The notes beneath the pieces are model-generated. The model did no database searches. It was not told the DNA's origin and saw nothing but the letters and a program-made list of their open reading frames with translations. Positions 1 through 8,429 of a DNA stretch of 55,504 bases are shown piece by piece. Origin of the DNA: Actinomycetota bacterium. Its GTDB lineage: Bacteria > Actinomycetota > Acidimicrobiia > Acidimicrobiales > JAJPHD01. The stretch spans positions 1 through 55,504 of the forward strand of contig JAJPHD010000015.1 in assembly GCA_021325455.1 (NCBI GenBank). Reading direction: 5' to 3'. A program made the translations under genes and the position numbers. How positions within the stretch are numbered: position 1 is the stretch's first letter; every line of letters starts with the position of its first letter.

Positions 1-438
1 CGCCAGGTCCAGGGCCGCCATGACAAGCAGACCTCCGACGCCCTCGGGGCGGCGGCGTCGGGAGTCGGGCCGGTAGCCAAGTCCTGGGCGTCCTTCTTGC
101 ACTACGGCGTGCGGGCGATCTTGAGCGACAACGGCCCGGAGTACGTCGCCTCCGGCTTCCGGGCCCACCTCGCCGCCAAAGGGCTCGAGCACGTGCGCAT
201 CCCGCCACGCTCACCGAACCACAACGCCGTCTATGAGCGCTTCCACGGCACGATCCTCGAGGAGTGCTGGCGACCGGCATTCCACCGCCGCCGCTTCAGC
301 TCGATCCGCCAGGTCCAGCACGAGGCCGACTCGTTCCTCGCCACCTACCACCGCCGCCGGCGGAACCACGGCGACTATATGAGGGGCCGGACGCCCGCAG
401 AGGTGCTCGACACCTACACGAAGAAGAAGGCAGCATGA
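1..438 (+). CDS. IS3/IS481-type DDE transposase, C-terminal part (cut by window edge)
   Basis: The frame is open from base 1, so the 5' part lies outside the window. The visible 145 codons are the end of an rve integrase-core domain: SDNGPEY carries the second catalytic Asp (codon at 127-129), and NAVYERFHGTILEE carries the catalytic Glu (235-237). The spacing is D-35 residues-E, as in the DD35E (IS3/IS481/retroviral integrase) superfamily. The Arg-rich YHRRRRNHG and the closing TPAEVL motif are typical of the C-terminus of these transposases. The first Asp and the DNA-binding domain cannot be checked, so activity is unknown. No terminal inverted repeat could be identified between the stop codon and the permease gene. 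Confidence 0.85.
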   Translation, partial: RQVQGRHDKQTSDALGAAASGVGPVAKSWASFLHYGVRAILSDNGPEYVASGFRAHLAAKGLEHVRIPPRSPNHNAVYERFHGTILEECWRPAFHRRRFSSIRQVQHEADSFLATYHRRRRNHGDYMRGRTPAEVLDTYTKKKAA

Positions 439-487
439 CCATCAACCACAGGGGCCCGTTGTTACCTCGACCCTGCGCCTGGAAGCC

Positions 488-2077
488 CTAGGCCTGGTCC
501 CTGACGCCGCCCGCGTCGGTGGCGTCGACGGCACCGAGGCGGGGAAGGCGGGAGCGCACGCCCCAGGGAAGGATGAGCAGCATGGACACGGCCGCCACGA
601 TGATCGAACCGACGTCGAACGAGACGATGTCCAGCTTGCCGACGCTGCCGATGCCGGACATGAGGGTGAGGAACAGGACCCAGACGCCGTACCAGATGGC
701 GTGGCGGAGACCGCCCGAGCGGTGGTACAGGCCCATGGCGATGACGCCCACGGCGATCAGGACCACCGCGTAGGGCACCGATGGCCATCCGGACCAGTAG
801 ACGACGAGCGATGCGCCGCCGAAGCCGAGGGCGCCGAGGATGATGGTGCCGGGGGAGAGCCGTTCGCCCTTCTGCCGACGCAAGGAGAGCATGGCGACGG
901 GCACCGCCCCGAAGGAGATGTACCCGCCCACCACGGCGTCGTTGATGAGGCTGTAGATCTTGGGCACCGGGGCGGTGAGCAGGGCGAGGATGGCACCGAC
1001 GACGGCGACGACGATGAGGGCGAGGCCGGGGATCTCGTGGCGCCGGTCGACGCGCTGCAGGCGCCTGGACACGTAGCCGGTGCGTGCCATGGACATGAGC
1101 ACCCTCGAGCCGGCGCCCTGGTACACGTAGCCGACCACGCCGGGGCCGAGGATCCCGACGATGACGGCCACGCTGAGCAGCCACCCCACTCCCCGGTTGG
1201 TGCTGAGGACGATGAACGGGTTGCCGGCCACCTTGGTCAGCGCCGGCCACGCTCCGACCTTCACCGAGAGCGTGCTCCAGCTGATGCCGGCGATGAGGGC
1301 CACGGCGAAGATGATGTAGACGAAGAACTGGATGGCCAGGGTGTAGAGGATCCCGATCTTCAAGGTCCGGGTGCTGACCGCCTCCTCGGCGAAGTCCGGG
1401 ATCACCCGGATGCCGCCGAAGGCGAACATCGCTGTCGGGGCGGCAGCGAAAATGGCGCTGGTCCCAAAGGGGGTGAATCCGCCGTAGGAGGTGAAGTTGG
1501 CGGCGCGGCCCAGCACCACGATGAACCCGATGGCGAGCAGCACGAACAGGATGACCTTGGCGGTGCCGAGGACGTTGGTGATCCGGGAGAAGACCCGCAG
1601 CCCGTAATAGTTGATGGGTATGTAGAGCAGCACCAGGCCGAGGGCGACGAGGGCCCCGTCGGTGCTGGGATCGCCCTTGGCGTTGAGCAGCCCGGCGTCG
1701 AAGTGGGAGATGCCCTCGACGGTGGCGACAGCCTCCACCACGGGGATGAAGATGTACCAGACGAGGCTCCCCACGGAGTTGATGAGGTTGGCGAGGGCCC
1801 CGTGGGTGTAGAGGGCGTAACGGGCTGGCCCGCCCGCCTCGGGGAAGCGGGCGCTCATGTCGACGTAGGTGACGCCGATGAAGGAGTAGATGATGGCGCC
1901 GATGAGCCACGAGATGATCATCGCCGGCCCGGCGATTGCCGCCATGGCCACACCGCTGAAGAGCGCTCCTGTGCCCACCGCGCCCCCCACACCGATGACG
2001 ATCATCGGCCCCCACGAGATGCTCCGGCGCAGGGTCGGCTCGGACTGAGGCACTCTCTTGGTCGTCGTCTCGGTCAT
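488..2077 (-). CDS. APC-superfamily amino acid permease
   Basis: The 529-residue protein has a short polar N-terminus followed by about 12 hydrophobic segments. The first segment carries the Gly-rich GVGGAVGTGALFSGVA stretch that in APC (amino acid-polyamine-organocation) permeases forms the unwound, substrate-binding part of TM1. The next helices include the family-like RFPEAGGPARY. It therefore probably takes up an amino acid or amine by proton symport across the cytoplasmic membrane; the substrate cannot be told. ATG is chosen because GGAGGGAGG lies about 10 nt upstream. It is a single gene between a transposase remnant and a frameshifted gene, so it gives no operon context. Confidence 0.85.
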   Translation of the reverse strand: MTETTTKRVPQSEPTLRRSISWGPMIVIGVGGAVGTGALFSGVAMAAIAGPAMIISWLIGAIIYSFIGVTYVDMSARFPEAGGPARYALYTHGALANLINSVGSLVWYIFIPVVEAVATVEGISHFDAGLLNAKGDPSTDGALVALGLVLLYIPINYYGLRVFSRITNVLGTAKVILFVLLAIGFIVVLGRAANFTSYGGFTPFGTSAIFAAAPTAMFAFGGIRVIPDFAEEAVSTRTLKIGILYTLAIQFFVYIIFAVALIAGISWSTLSVKVGAWPALTKVAGNPFIVLSTNRGVGWLLSVAVIVGILGPGVVGYVYQGAGSRVLMSMARTGYVSRRLQRVDRRHEIPGLALIVVAVVGAILALLTAPVPKIYSLINDAVVGGYISFGAVPVAMLSLRRQKGERLSPGTIILGALGFGGASLVVYWSGWPSVPYAVVLIAVGVIAMGLYHRSGGLRHAIWYGVWVLFLTLMSGIGSVGKLDIVSFDVGSIIVAAVSMLLILPWGVRSRLPRLGAVDATDAGGVRDQA

Positions 2078-2209
2078 GGCGACGTCATCCTCCCTCCTCG
2101 GGCAACGGCCGGGACGGGCCGCGGCCCAAGTCTGGCCCAGATCCCGAGCTGATGGGTGGCTCGTCGGGCGGTTGGCCGGAGATATGGTGGGGTTCCGGTG
2201 GGGTCGGCC

Positions 2210-2784
2210 ATGAGTTTGCCCTTCTCTTATCGAGGCGGCACGGGTCGTGTGCTTGTCGAATACGGGACCGTCGAGGAGCCGGGGGCCTTGGGTTTCGACC
2301 TACTCGCTGGCGGAGTGGAGTTGGCCCAGTTGATCGGCTTTCCGGTTGTCAGGGCGGCGGTCGGCTTCGAGGGCAGGGCTACCACTGCTATTTCGGGTGG
2401 GTGCAGACCATACGTCGTACGGAATCGGCCAAGCGTGCGGTCATTGCCGAGGTAGATCTGCCAGCGTGTCTGGGCAGTGACGGAGTGCCCATGCTGGCTT
2501 TCGGCTATCTGCCTTCATTCTATGACGCTCCGGCGAACCCGCACCATCCGGACGGCATCTGGCGTGCGTCCACGTTCCTTGTTGCCATCCCGGACCTGGT
2601 CCGGTCTCGTGTCCTGGAGCCCGTAGCCGGCTTTGGGTGGGGTTACCGACTTGCTGGCGGCAAGCCGGCTCCGTTGCCGGTCGAGCCGCTCGGCACCAAG
2701 GCGTGGAACGACTCTCGCCGACTGCTTGCCGGCACCCACCCTCGTTGGATATTCACTCATTGGCCACGTCGTCCACGTAGCTGA
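2210..2784 (+). pseudogene. Hypothetical gene broken by a -1 frameshift
   Basis: No family is recognised. A plausible coding stretch begins at ATG 2210 (MSLPFSYRGG...) and runs to VGFEG at about 2371. The protein-like sequence then continues in another frame (GQGYHCYFGWVQTIR...) to a stop at 2782-2784. Joining the two at GAG GGC AGG (2369-2377), as if one G were missing from a GGG run, gives a continuous polypeptide of about 190 residues. Its composition is more natural than either frame alone. Base composition is less GC-biased than the neighbours, and a transposase lies 1.7 kb upstream, so a transferred and decaying gene is likely; a sequencing indel in the G run is the alternative. Confidence 0.5.
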
Positions 2785-2930
2785 CGGCGAAGGCGCCAAG
2801 GCGGTGCCGATGAACAGGCGGGCCGAGAAGCCCCGCAGGTGAACGGCTGCGCAACGCCGCCCAGTGGGCGACCATGGAGCAGGGCAACCCAGCCCAACCC
2901 TGATGGGCCATCCGGGGTGATGCTGGGAGC

Positions 2931-4589
2931 TCACGGACCAGCACCGGGGTGCTCAGGGTGGTCACTGTTCTTGGTGACAGCCGGCTCCCCTGGGGTGGCG
3001 GGGAGGGACGAGGGCAGGTTGACGACGATCCTGGTGCCACCCGCCTCGTTCTCCTCGGCGGCAACGGTGCCGGCGTGGTCGGCGGCGATGGCGGCCACGA
3101 TGGCTAGGCCCAGCCCCGATCCTCCGGTGGAGCGCGAGCGGGCGGGGTCACCCCGGTAGAAGCGCTCGAAGACCAAGGGTCGCTCGGCTGCGGGGATGCC
3201 CGGTCCGCGGTCGGCCACGACCAGCTCGGCGCGCCCGTTGGAGGGTCGGACACAGATGTGGATGGGCGATCCGGGGGGGCTGTACTTGGCGGCGTTGTCG
3301 ACCAGATTGGCGCACAGGCGGACCAGGGCGTCGGGATCAGCGCTCACCCAGGCGGCCTCGGTGTCCACTCGGAGGGGGTGCTGTGGGCACAGCGCGGCCC
3401 ACTGGGGCCGTTCGCCGGCGATGAGGCCGCCGAGGTCGACCGAGCGGTGGGGGCGGCCGGGCGCCCCGCTGTCTCGTCGGGAGAGCAGGAGGAGGTCGGA
3501 GACGAGACGGGACATGCGCTCGGCCTGGGCCTGGATGTGGCCCAGGGCCTCGCCGAGCTCCTCGGGGTCGTCCGCGGCACCCATGCGGAGGACCTGGGCC
3601 GCCCCCCTTATGGCGGTGAGGGGGGTGCGCAGCTCGTGGGAGGCATCGGCCAGGAACCTGCGCATGGTCTCCTCCCGGGCCTGGAGGCGTTCGACCAGGG
3701 CGCTGCGCTCCTCCAGGCTGGCCCCCAGCCGGTCGACCATGGCGTCGAAGGCTGCCCCGAGACGCCCTACCTCGTCCTCGCTTCGCTCCAGGCCGGCCCG
3801 CCGGTCGAGGTCCCCGGCGGCGATGGCGTCCGCGGTGGCAGCCACCCTGGTGAGGGGGGCGAGGCCCGAGCGGAGCAGGGGCCGGCTGAGAGCGATGGCG
3901 AGGGCCAGGGCGCCCAGGCCGGCGATGACCGTGACGGCCACGACGGTGGACACCGCGGCATCGTCCCCGGCCAGGCTGGTGACGAGGATGGCGGTGTCGG
4001 CGCCGGCGGGCTGGGAGATGGCCAGGAGGTGCTGGCCCCCGGAGTGGAGGGTCACATAGCTGCTTCCCAACCTTGCCTTCTCCACCGAGTCGACGACGCT
4101 GGCGGGAACGGCGAAGGCGCCCTGGCCGGCGGTGCCAACGGCGCTGGCACAGGCCAGGATGGTGCCCTTGGGCCCCACCACGGCGCTGGCAACACCCCGC
4201 TGGGCCAGCACCTGGGCCACCTCGGCGGCCCCTCCCGGTCCCAGGGTGCGGCCCCGGGGCCGGCCCTTCGGCCCGGGGAGTGGTGGCAATGCCGCTCGGG
4301 TCCCGAAGCCGCGACAGCTCCTTGACACGGAGGTGGTGCGCCCTGGCCCTCCGGGCGGGGATGGAGGGGCCCCGGCGGCAAGCAGGGCCAGCTCGGTGCG
4401 CAGGCCTGAGGCGCTGCGGGCGTAGAGGACGTGGCCCAGCACCAGGACCTCGGCGATCCCCACCCCGGCGATGAGCGACGCCAACAAGGCCAGCAAGCCG
4501 ATTGTGAGGCGCCGGCGCAGGGTGAGCTGGCGCCACCTGGGGGCCCGACCCCTGGCTGCGGTGGGTGCTGTCTCGGGGGGCCTGGCCAC
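2931..4589 (-). CDS. Membrane sensor histidine kinase (OmpR-class partner)
   Basis: A 552-residue kinase. A cytoplasmic N-terminal stub is followed by TM1 (about 28-57), an extracytoplasmic sensor region (about 58-208), TM2 (211-235), HAMP (236-290) and HisKA with the ASHELRTP H-box (His318). The HATPase domain shows an N-box (NLVDNAAKYSPPG, Asn432), DRGPGIP (460-466), FERFYRGD and GGSGLGLAIV. All catalytic motifs are intact. It should autophosphorylate and hand phosphate to the regulator encoded just upstream. GTG 4589 is chosen because it is the first start after the regulator stop, 11 bases away; no strong SD is seen, so the exact start is uncertain. It is the last gene of the vWA/J-domain/regulator operon. 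The sensor domain shows no recognised ligand motif. Confidence 0.93.
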   Translation of the reverse strand: MARPPETAPTAARGRAPRWRQLTLRRRLTIGLLALLASLIAGVGIAEVLVLGHVLYARSASGLRTELALLAAGAPPSPPGGPGRTTSVSRSCRGFGTRAALPPLPGPKGRPRGRTLGPGGAAEVAQVLAQRGVASAVVGPKGTILACASAVGTAGQGAFAVPASVVDSVEKARLGSSYVTLHSGGQHLLAISQPAGADTAILVTSLAGDDAAVSTVVAVTVIAGLGALALAIALSRPLLRSGLAPLTRVAATADAIAAGDLDRRAGLERSEDEVGRLGAAFDAMVDRLGASLEERSALVERLQAREETMRRFLADASHELRTPLTAIRGAAQVLRMGAADDPEELGEALGHIQAQAERMSRLVSDLLLLSRRDSGAPGRPHRSVDLGGLIAGERPQWAALCPQHPLRVDTEAAWVSADPDALVRLCANLVDNAAKYSPPGSPIHICVRPSNGRAELVVADRGPGIPAAERPLVFERFYRGDPARSRSTGGSGLGLAIVAAIAADHAGTVAAEENEAGGTRIVVNLPSSLPATPGEPAVTKNSDHPEHPGAGP

Positions 4590-4600
4590 GACGGGGAGCG

Positions 4601-5338
4601 TTACACCACGAGCTTGTAGCCGAGTCCCCGGACCGTTCGGATGTGGCGGCGCTCGGGGTCCAGCTTGTTGCGCAGGTAGCGGACGTACACATCGACGACG
4701 TTGGCATCGCCGAAGAAGCCATAGCCCCACACCTGGTCCAAGATGACGTCCCGGGTGAGGACCTGGCCGGGATGACGCAGGAACAGCTTGAACAGGTCGT
4801 ACTCGCGTCGGGACAATTCCACGGGGGAGCCGTCGCGAGTCACTTGGGCGGCGCGGTCATCGAGGCAGTACGGGCCCGCCGACAGCACAGCCGCCTGGTC
4901 GGGATGGGAGCGGCGCAACAGGGCCCGCACCCGGGCGACCAGCTCGGTGAAGTCAAACGGCTTTACCAGGTAGTCATCGGCGCCGGCCTCCAAGCCGGCC
5001 ACCCGCTGGGGCACAGCGTCAGCGGCGGTGAGCATCAAGATGGCCAGGTCCCGGTTGCCCCGGAGGCGCCGGCACAGCTGTACCCCGTCCATGCCGGGCA
5101 GCATGACGTCCAGGATGACGAGGTCGAAGCGCTCCCGGCCGGCCGCGGCCAGGGCCTCGGTGCCCTCGGAGGCCACCGTCACCTCGTAGCCGGCGCGGGC
5201 CAGCCCCATGCGCAAGAAGCTGGTGATCGCCGGCTCGTCGTCGACCACCAGCAGCTTAGGAGCGGGGCCGGGGCGGTGCAGTCCCGGAAGGCCGGCTGCG
5301 ACGCGCTCGGCGGTGGGCCGGTTGTCCGGTGGGCTCAC
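4601..5338 (-). CDS. OmpR/PhoB-family response regulator
   Basis: The 245-residue protein has a receiver domain (about 28-140) with acidic pocket Asp33/Asp34, phospho-acceptor Asp77 (VILDVMLPGMDG) and Lys126 (DDYLVKPFDF), then a PhoB-type winged helix (about 150-245) ending in RTVRGLGYKLVV. It is a phosphorylation-activated DNA-binding protein that normally binds direct repeats at 11-bp spacing. The GTG start at 5338 overlaps the TGA of the J-domain gene as GTGA, indicating translational coupling. A longer reading frame extends upstream but is only the shadow of the J-domain gene. Its likely target is the repeat array in front of the DUF5666-like gene at 8331-8369 (inference). Confidence 0.93.
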   Translation of the reverse strand: MSPPDNRPTAERVAAGLPGLHRPGPAPKLLVVDDEPAITSFLRMGLARAGYEVTVASEGTEALAAAGRERFDLVILDVMLPGMDGVQLCRRLRGNRDLAILMLTAADAVPQRVAGLEAGADDYLVKPFDFTELVARVRALLRRSHPDQAAVLSAGPYCLDDRAAQVTRDGSPVELSRREYDLFKLFLRHPGQVLTRDVILDQVWGYGFFGDANVVDVYVRYLRNKLDPERRHIRTVRGLGYKLVV

Positions 5339-6336
5339 CGTAGGTCTCCCGGCTCTGGTGACTGGGGCGGCGGTCTTTGAGCTTCCATCGGTCCCATCTC
5401 TACCCTTACCTTGGAGGTGGGCCTGGCGGTGCCGGGGTTCCCCGCCCTTGGAGGATGACGGGGACTGTCGGGGGTCGAGGAGGACGACCTCCGGGCCCAT
5501 AGGCCGTTGGCGTCGATGCGCTGGGGAGGTGTCGCAGGGGCTGGCCGGGGCGACGGTCCTCCACCACTGGCCGGACCAGGGAGCGAGTGCACGACGCCGC
5601 CCCTCGAAGTGCCCGGGAGTGGTCTGCCGACCAGGGAGGTGCCCGGCGCTCCCGGCCAAAGCATGAGCGCTGCTGCCAGGGCCGAGCCGAGAGCGAGGAC
5701 AAGCGCCGGGCGGGATCGCCTCGGCCACCTCCCCGGCGTCGGCCCCGTGACGAAGGCAGAGCTGTCCCGCCTGTGCAGGGATTCATCCAGGGACGGAAGG
5801 ACCCTGGCCGTCAGCAACAGCTCGGCGGGGCGGTCGTCGAGCAGTACCGTCAGGCGGGAGCGCCGTGGCCCTGGTGCGGCCTCCTCGGGGTGGGCTGCCA
5901 CCTCCAGGACCGCCACCTCCTCCGGCGAGGACCCTCCACGTACGCCGAGCAACTCCCAGAAGGCGTCGCTCTCGGGCTCGACCCGCACCGTGGAGGGTGT
6001 CCCGCCGTCGTTGAGGACCCGCACGGCCACGACCGTCTCCCGTCTGACGACGCCCAGGGTGCCAAAATCCACCGCTGCGGGCTCGAGACGCGGCCGGGGC
6101 GGCTCCGCGGCCCGCCGCCAGCGGTCGTAGGCCGCCCGTCTGGCGGGATCGATCAGCACGTAGCGGGCCTCGTTGATCGCGGCCATGTGAGCGCTCACCG
6201 ACGCATCTGGGTTGGTGTCGGGATGCCAGCGCAGCGCCTCTCGCCGGTAGGCAGCGCGTATCTCAGCCTTCGTGGCATCTGGGGTGATCCCCAGCACCTG
6301 GTAGTGGTCAGGGATGGTGTCTCGGTAGCCGCCCAC
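5335..6336 (-). CDS. J-domain membrane protein with ASH/HYDIN-like Ig domain
   Basis: The 333-residue protein starts with a J domain (about 9-75) containing the essential HPD tripeptide (residues 38-40), which stimulates Hsp70 ATPase. Residues about 84-182 look like an ASH/MSP-type beta sandwich: it opens with LEPAAVDFGTL, then an alternating hydrophobic pattern (VAVRVLNDGG, SRLTVLLDD, AELLLTARV). One TM helix (about 210-228) follows, then a Pro/Ser-rich tail of about 100 residues. No Gly/Phe region or zinc-finger domain is present, so it is not a classical DnaJ. No dnaK or grpE lies nearby. It sits between a vWA gene and a two-component pair, overlapping the regulator start by 4 bases. Acting as a co-chaperone in envelope sensing is inference. 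Confidence 0.8.
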   Translation of the reverse strand: MGGYRDTIPDHYQVLGITPDATKAEIRAAYRREALRWHPDTNPDASVSAHMAAINEARYVLIDPARRAAYDRWRRAAEPPRPRLEPAAVDFGTLGVVRRETVVAVRVLNDGGTPSTVRVEPESDAFWELLGVRGGSSPEEVAVLEVAAHPEEAAPGPRRSRLTVLLDDRPAELLLTARVLPSLDESLHRRDSSAFVTGPTPGRWPRRSRPALVLALGSALAAALMLWPGAPGTSLVGRPLPGTSRGGVVHSLPGPASGGGPSPRPAPATPPQRIDANGLWARRSSSSTPDSPRHPPRAGNPGTARPTSKVRVEMGPMEAQRPPPQSPEPGDLR

Positions 6337-6352
6337 GCCGTCGACCCCCGGT

Positions 6353-7201
6353 TCAGCGCGGCGGGGAGCCGGACCCGTCAGTGAGCTCTCGATAGCGGTG
6401 GACAGAGCCCCCGGCCAGCTGGTGCACGTCAGCGGCGACAGTCGCTACTTCAGAGACCATTCCCTGCAGAAGCGCGAACAGCGCACCCGTGTCCATGGAC
6501 GGCCCGATTGGCACCCAGCGCCCACAGTTCTCGACGGCCCACGACCGGAAGTACGGCAGGTCGGGCGAGGCGACGAAGCACACCGCGTCGAGGGCACGCA
6601 AGGCTTCCGCAACCATCTCCGGTCGTGCCGCCGGCGACACCAGGGCCGGCTCGTCGGTGAGGAGGACCACTATCTTGACCGCTCCCCGTCGCCACGGGCG
6701 CTCGAGGGCCACCAGCATGGCCTCGATCGACGACTCGCCCTGGTTGCCGCCCCCCGAGAAGCGGGGCATGGCCCGCAACTGGGCCTGCGCCTCGGCGTGC
6801 GTGGCGACGAAGCCCATGCGGGCCTCGATGCGATCTCCCACCACGGTCAGGTCCCCGAAGGGGACCGTCGTGACCCGCCAGTCGAGCTCCAGGGTGGCCA
6901 GGTCCGAGACCAGGCTCGACATGGCGGCTACCAACCCCTTGATCTTGTCCGACATCGAGCCGGTCGTGTCGAACACGAAGCAGATGTCCACTCGGGCCCG
7001 GCCGATCCGTGTGGCGGTCCCCGGCGCCAATGACGCCACCCGTCCATCAGCGCGCACCAGCACTGGCCCTACCCCTCCCCTCGGCTCTCGCGGGGCGGCC
7101 CAGACGCTTTGATCAGCGAGCCCCCCTTGCGTGGGGGCTGAGCGTGCCCGCGGGGCTTGGTCGGCATGAGGAGCCCGGCGGCGAAACAGCGAGTTGGCCA
7201 T
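6353..7201 (-). CDS. von Willebrand factor type A domain protein
   Basis: The 282-residue protein has an Arg-rich N-terminus of about 70 residues followed by a vWA domain whose MIDAS motif is D78-T-T-G-S82 (FVFDTTGSMSDK). A further metal-site segment is seen in SGGGNQGESS and the late VLLTDEP. vWA domains bind a divalent metal and partner proteins; this one lacks a signal peptide, so it is probably cytoplasmic. ATG 7201 is chosen over an in-frame ATG 27 bases upstream because GGGAGGT lies 5 bases before it. It is the first gene of the operon vWA - J-domain - response regulator - kinase. Its partner is unknown; the neighbouring J-domain protein is the obvious candidate. Confidence 0.85.
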   Translation of the reverse strand: MANSLFRRRAPHADQAPRARSAPTQGGLADQSVWAAPREPRGGVGPVLVRADGRVASLAPGTATRIGRARVDICFVFDTTGSMSDKIKGLVAAMSSLVSDLATLELDWRVTTVPFGDLTVVGDRIEARMGFVATHAEAQAQLRAMPRFSGGGNQGESSIEAMLVALERPWRRGAVKIVVLLTDEPALVSPAARPEMVAEALRALDAVCFVASPDLPYFRSWAVENCGRWVPIGPSMDTGALFALLQGMVSEVATVAADVHQLAGGSVHRYRELTDGSGSPPR

Positions 7202-7249
7202 GCGACCTCCCAACGGCTCGGACGACATATCGACCGTGGAGCTCGCCGG

Positions 7250-7280
7250 CCCCGGTCCGTACCCTGTGGTCGGACCGGGG
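7250..7280 (-). terminator. Perfect 10-bp GC hairpin between DUF5666-like and vWA genes
   Basis: CCCCGGTCCG (7250-7259) and CGGACCGGGG (7271-7280) are perfectly complementary around an 11-base loop. The hairpin lies downstream of the DUF5666-like gene and upstream of the vWA gene, both leftward. It would separate the two transcripts. No U-tract follows, so terminator function is only probable. Confidence 0.5.
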
Positions 7281-7379
7281 GCCCGGTGAGCCCGCCCCGG
7301 GGCGGCCACCCGGGGCGCTCCAGCAGGTGGGCGGGGGCGGCGGCCCCCCGCCCACCCGGGACCGGGACGTCCCTCCTCC

Positions 7380-8306
7380 TCAGCTGCCTTGCACCGAGCG
7401 GGACGACGACTGGCCGGACGAGGAAGCCGAGCCGGTGCTGGAAGAGGAGCCCGACGACGAGCGGCCCGAGGACCTGGCTCCCGATGGCGGGGACGGGGCC
7501 CGCCCGGGGGCAGGTGGCGGGGGCGCCACGGCGACCACATCGGCGTTCAGGTGGGTGAGGCCGGTCTGGGCCCCCTCCGCCGTGACGTGGCTCCCGATCG
7601 AGATGGCCGACGAGCTGGTCCGGGTCCTCCCCTTGTAGTACCGGGTCGAAGCGCCGGTGCTCACCGTGAGCAGCTGGCCGTTCGGGCCCACCAGCGTGAG
7701 TGTCCCGTTGCTGTCCGCCGTGACCCGGCCCATGAAGGTCGGCTCGATCACACTGACCTGGGTGGCCTTCACCGTCCCCGTCCCGGGCGGGGGTGGCGTC
7801 GACGCCGACGACGACCCGCTTGACGCCGGGGTGCCGACCACCTGCACCACGTCGCCCACCACGAGGTCCGAGCGCTTGATGGTCTGCATCTCCTTGGTGT
7901 AGGCGGTGGACGAGGAGGTGTCCACCGTCTCGGTGCCGTTCATCGTCCGCAGGGTCAAGGTGGAGGTGCCGATGGCGGTGATGGTCCCCCCGCCCCCTCC
8001 AGGGCCACCCGGGGGCCCGGGAGGGCCGCCCAGCGGTCCAGGTCCCCTCCGAGCAGGGCGCCCACCGGGAGGGCGGGGCCGGGCTATCCTCGGTCCCGAG
8101 GACCCCCCGGACCCGGAAGAGGGGGAGGTGCTGCCCTTCGCTGTGGTCGTCGATGACGAGCTCCCGGTGGAGGCGCTGGCGATGCCTGTCACCGCGGCGA
8201 AGGCGCCGCCTGCGGTGAGCCCGCCGACCAGGGCCAACCGGGTCGTGCGAGAGAGCCTGCCGCTCAGGCTTGGACGAGGACGGTGGGGAGAGGGGTCATC
8301 GCTCAT
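7380..8306 (-). CDS. Secreted DUF5666-like repeat protein
   Basis: The 308-residue protein has an Arg-rich N-region, a hydrophobic stretch (LALVGGLTAGGAFAAVTGIASAS) that looks like a signal peptide, a Ser/Gly/Pro/Arg-rich linker, and two beta-rich units (GTITAIGTSTLTLRTMNG..., GRVTADSNGTLTLVGPNG...) that resemble DUF5666. The C-terminus is a low-complexity Ser-rich tail. The function of DUF5666 is not known; the protein is probably exported. The start is set at ATG 8306 rather than 8312 because TAGGGT (8314-8319) lies 7 bases before it, matching the leaderless pattern seen elsewhere here. Its promoter carries three TGAGAG repeats, a probable target of the adjacent two-component system. Confidence 0.7.
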   Translation of the reverse strand: MSDDPSPHRPRPSLSGRLSRTTRLALVGGLTAGGAFAAVTGIASASTGSSSSTTTAKGSTSPSSGSGGSSGPRIARPRPPGGRPARRGPGPLGGPPGPPGGPGGGGGTITAIGTSTLTLRTMNGTETVDTSSSTAYTKEMQTIKRSDLVVGDVVQVVGTPASSGSSSASTPPPPGTGTVKATQVSVIEPTFMGRVTADSNGTLTLVGPNGQLLTVSTGASTRYYKGRTRTSSSAISIGSHVTAEGAQTGLTHLNADVVAVAPPPPAPGRAPSPPSGARSSGRSSSGSSSSTGSASSSGQSSSRSVQGS

Positions 8307-8313
8307 GGCCATG

Positions 8314-8319
8314 ACCCTA
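8314..8319 (-). promoter_or_regulatory. Predicted leaderless -10 of the DUF5666-like gene
   Basis: On the minus strand TAGGGT is followed by 7 bases and then ATG 8306. The same TAnnnT-to-start spacing recurs at many SD-less starts in the window. Confidence 0.5.
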
Positions 8320-8330
8320 CGGAGCCCAAA

Positions 8331-8369
8331 TGAGAGCGCCCGGCCGATCAGATGAGAGTTCCCTGAGAG
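8331..8369 (-). promoter_or_regulatory. Three TGAGAG direct repeats at 11-bp phasing (OmpR-type boxes)
   Basis: On the plus strand TGAGAG occurs at 8331, 8353 and 8364, i.e. offsets 0, 22 and 33. On the minus strand these are CTCTCA repeats beginning just upstream of the -10 box, at the -35 position and beyond. Multiples of 11 bp are the hallmark of tandem OmpR/PhoB dimer sites, and such a regulator is encoded 3 kb downstream. Binding is inferred. Confidence 0.55.
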
Positions 8370-8429
8370 GGCTGCTCCCCAGCCAGGGGCTGTCGCGGCC
8401 CAGGGCTCGGCCCCTATCGCCGGTGGTGG

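Noticed and set aside
439-487. Right terminal inverted repeat of the insertion sequence
   Set aside because: The left end is outside the window, so no matching repeat can be tested.
462-2152. Long open frames on both strands overlapping the amino acid permease
   Set aside because: They are Arg/Gly/His-rich shadow frames produced by high GC content; the permease frame has membrane helices, an SD and family motifs.
2785-2930. Possible small leftward gene after the kinase gene
   Set aside because: Frames here have no SD, no recognisable domain and shadow-like composition.
6353-7201. TerY-type tellurite-resistance triad for the vWA gene
   Set aside because: No PP2C phosphatase or Ser/Thr kinase partner is adjacent; the neighbours are a J-domain protein and a two-component system.
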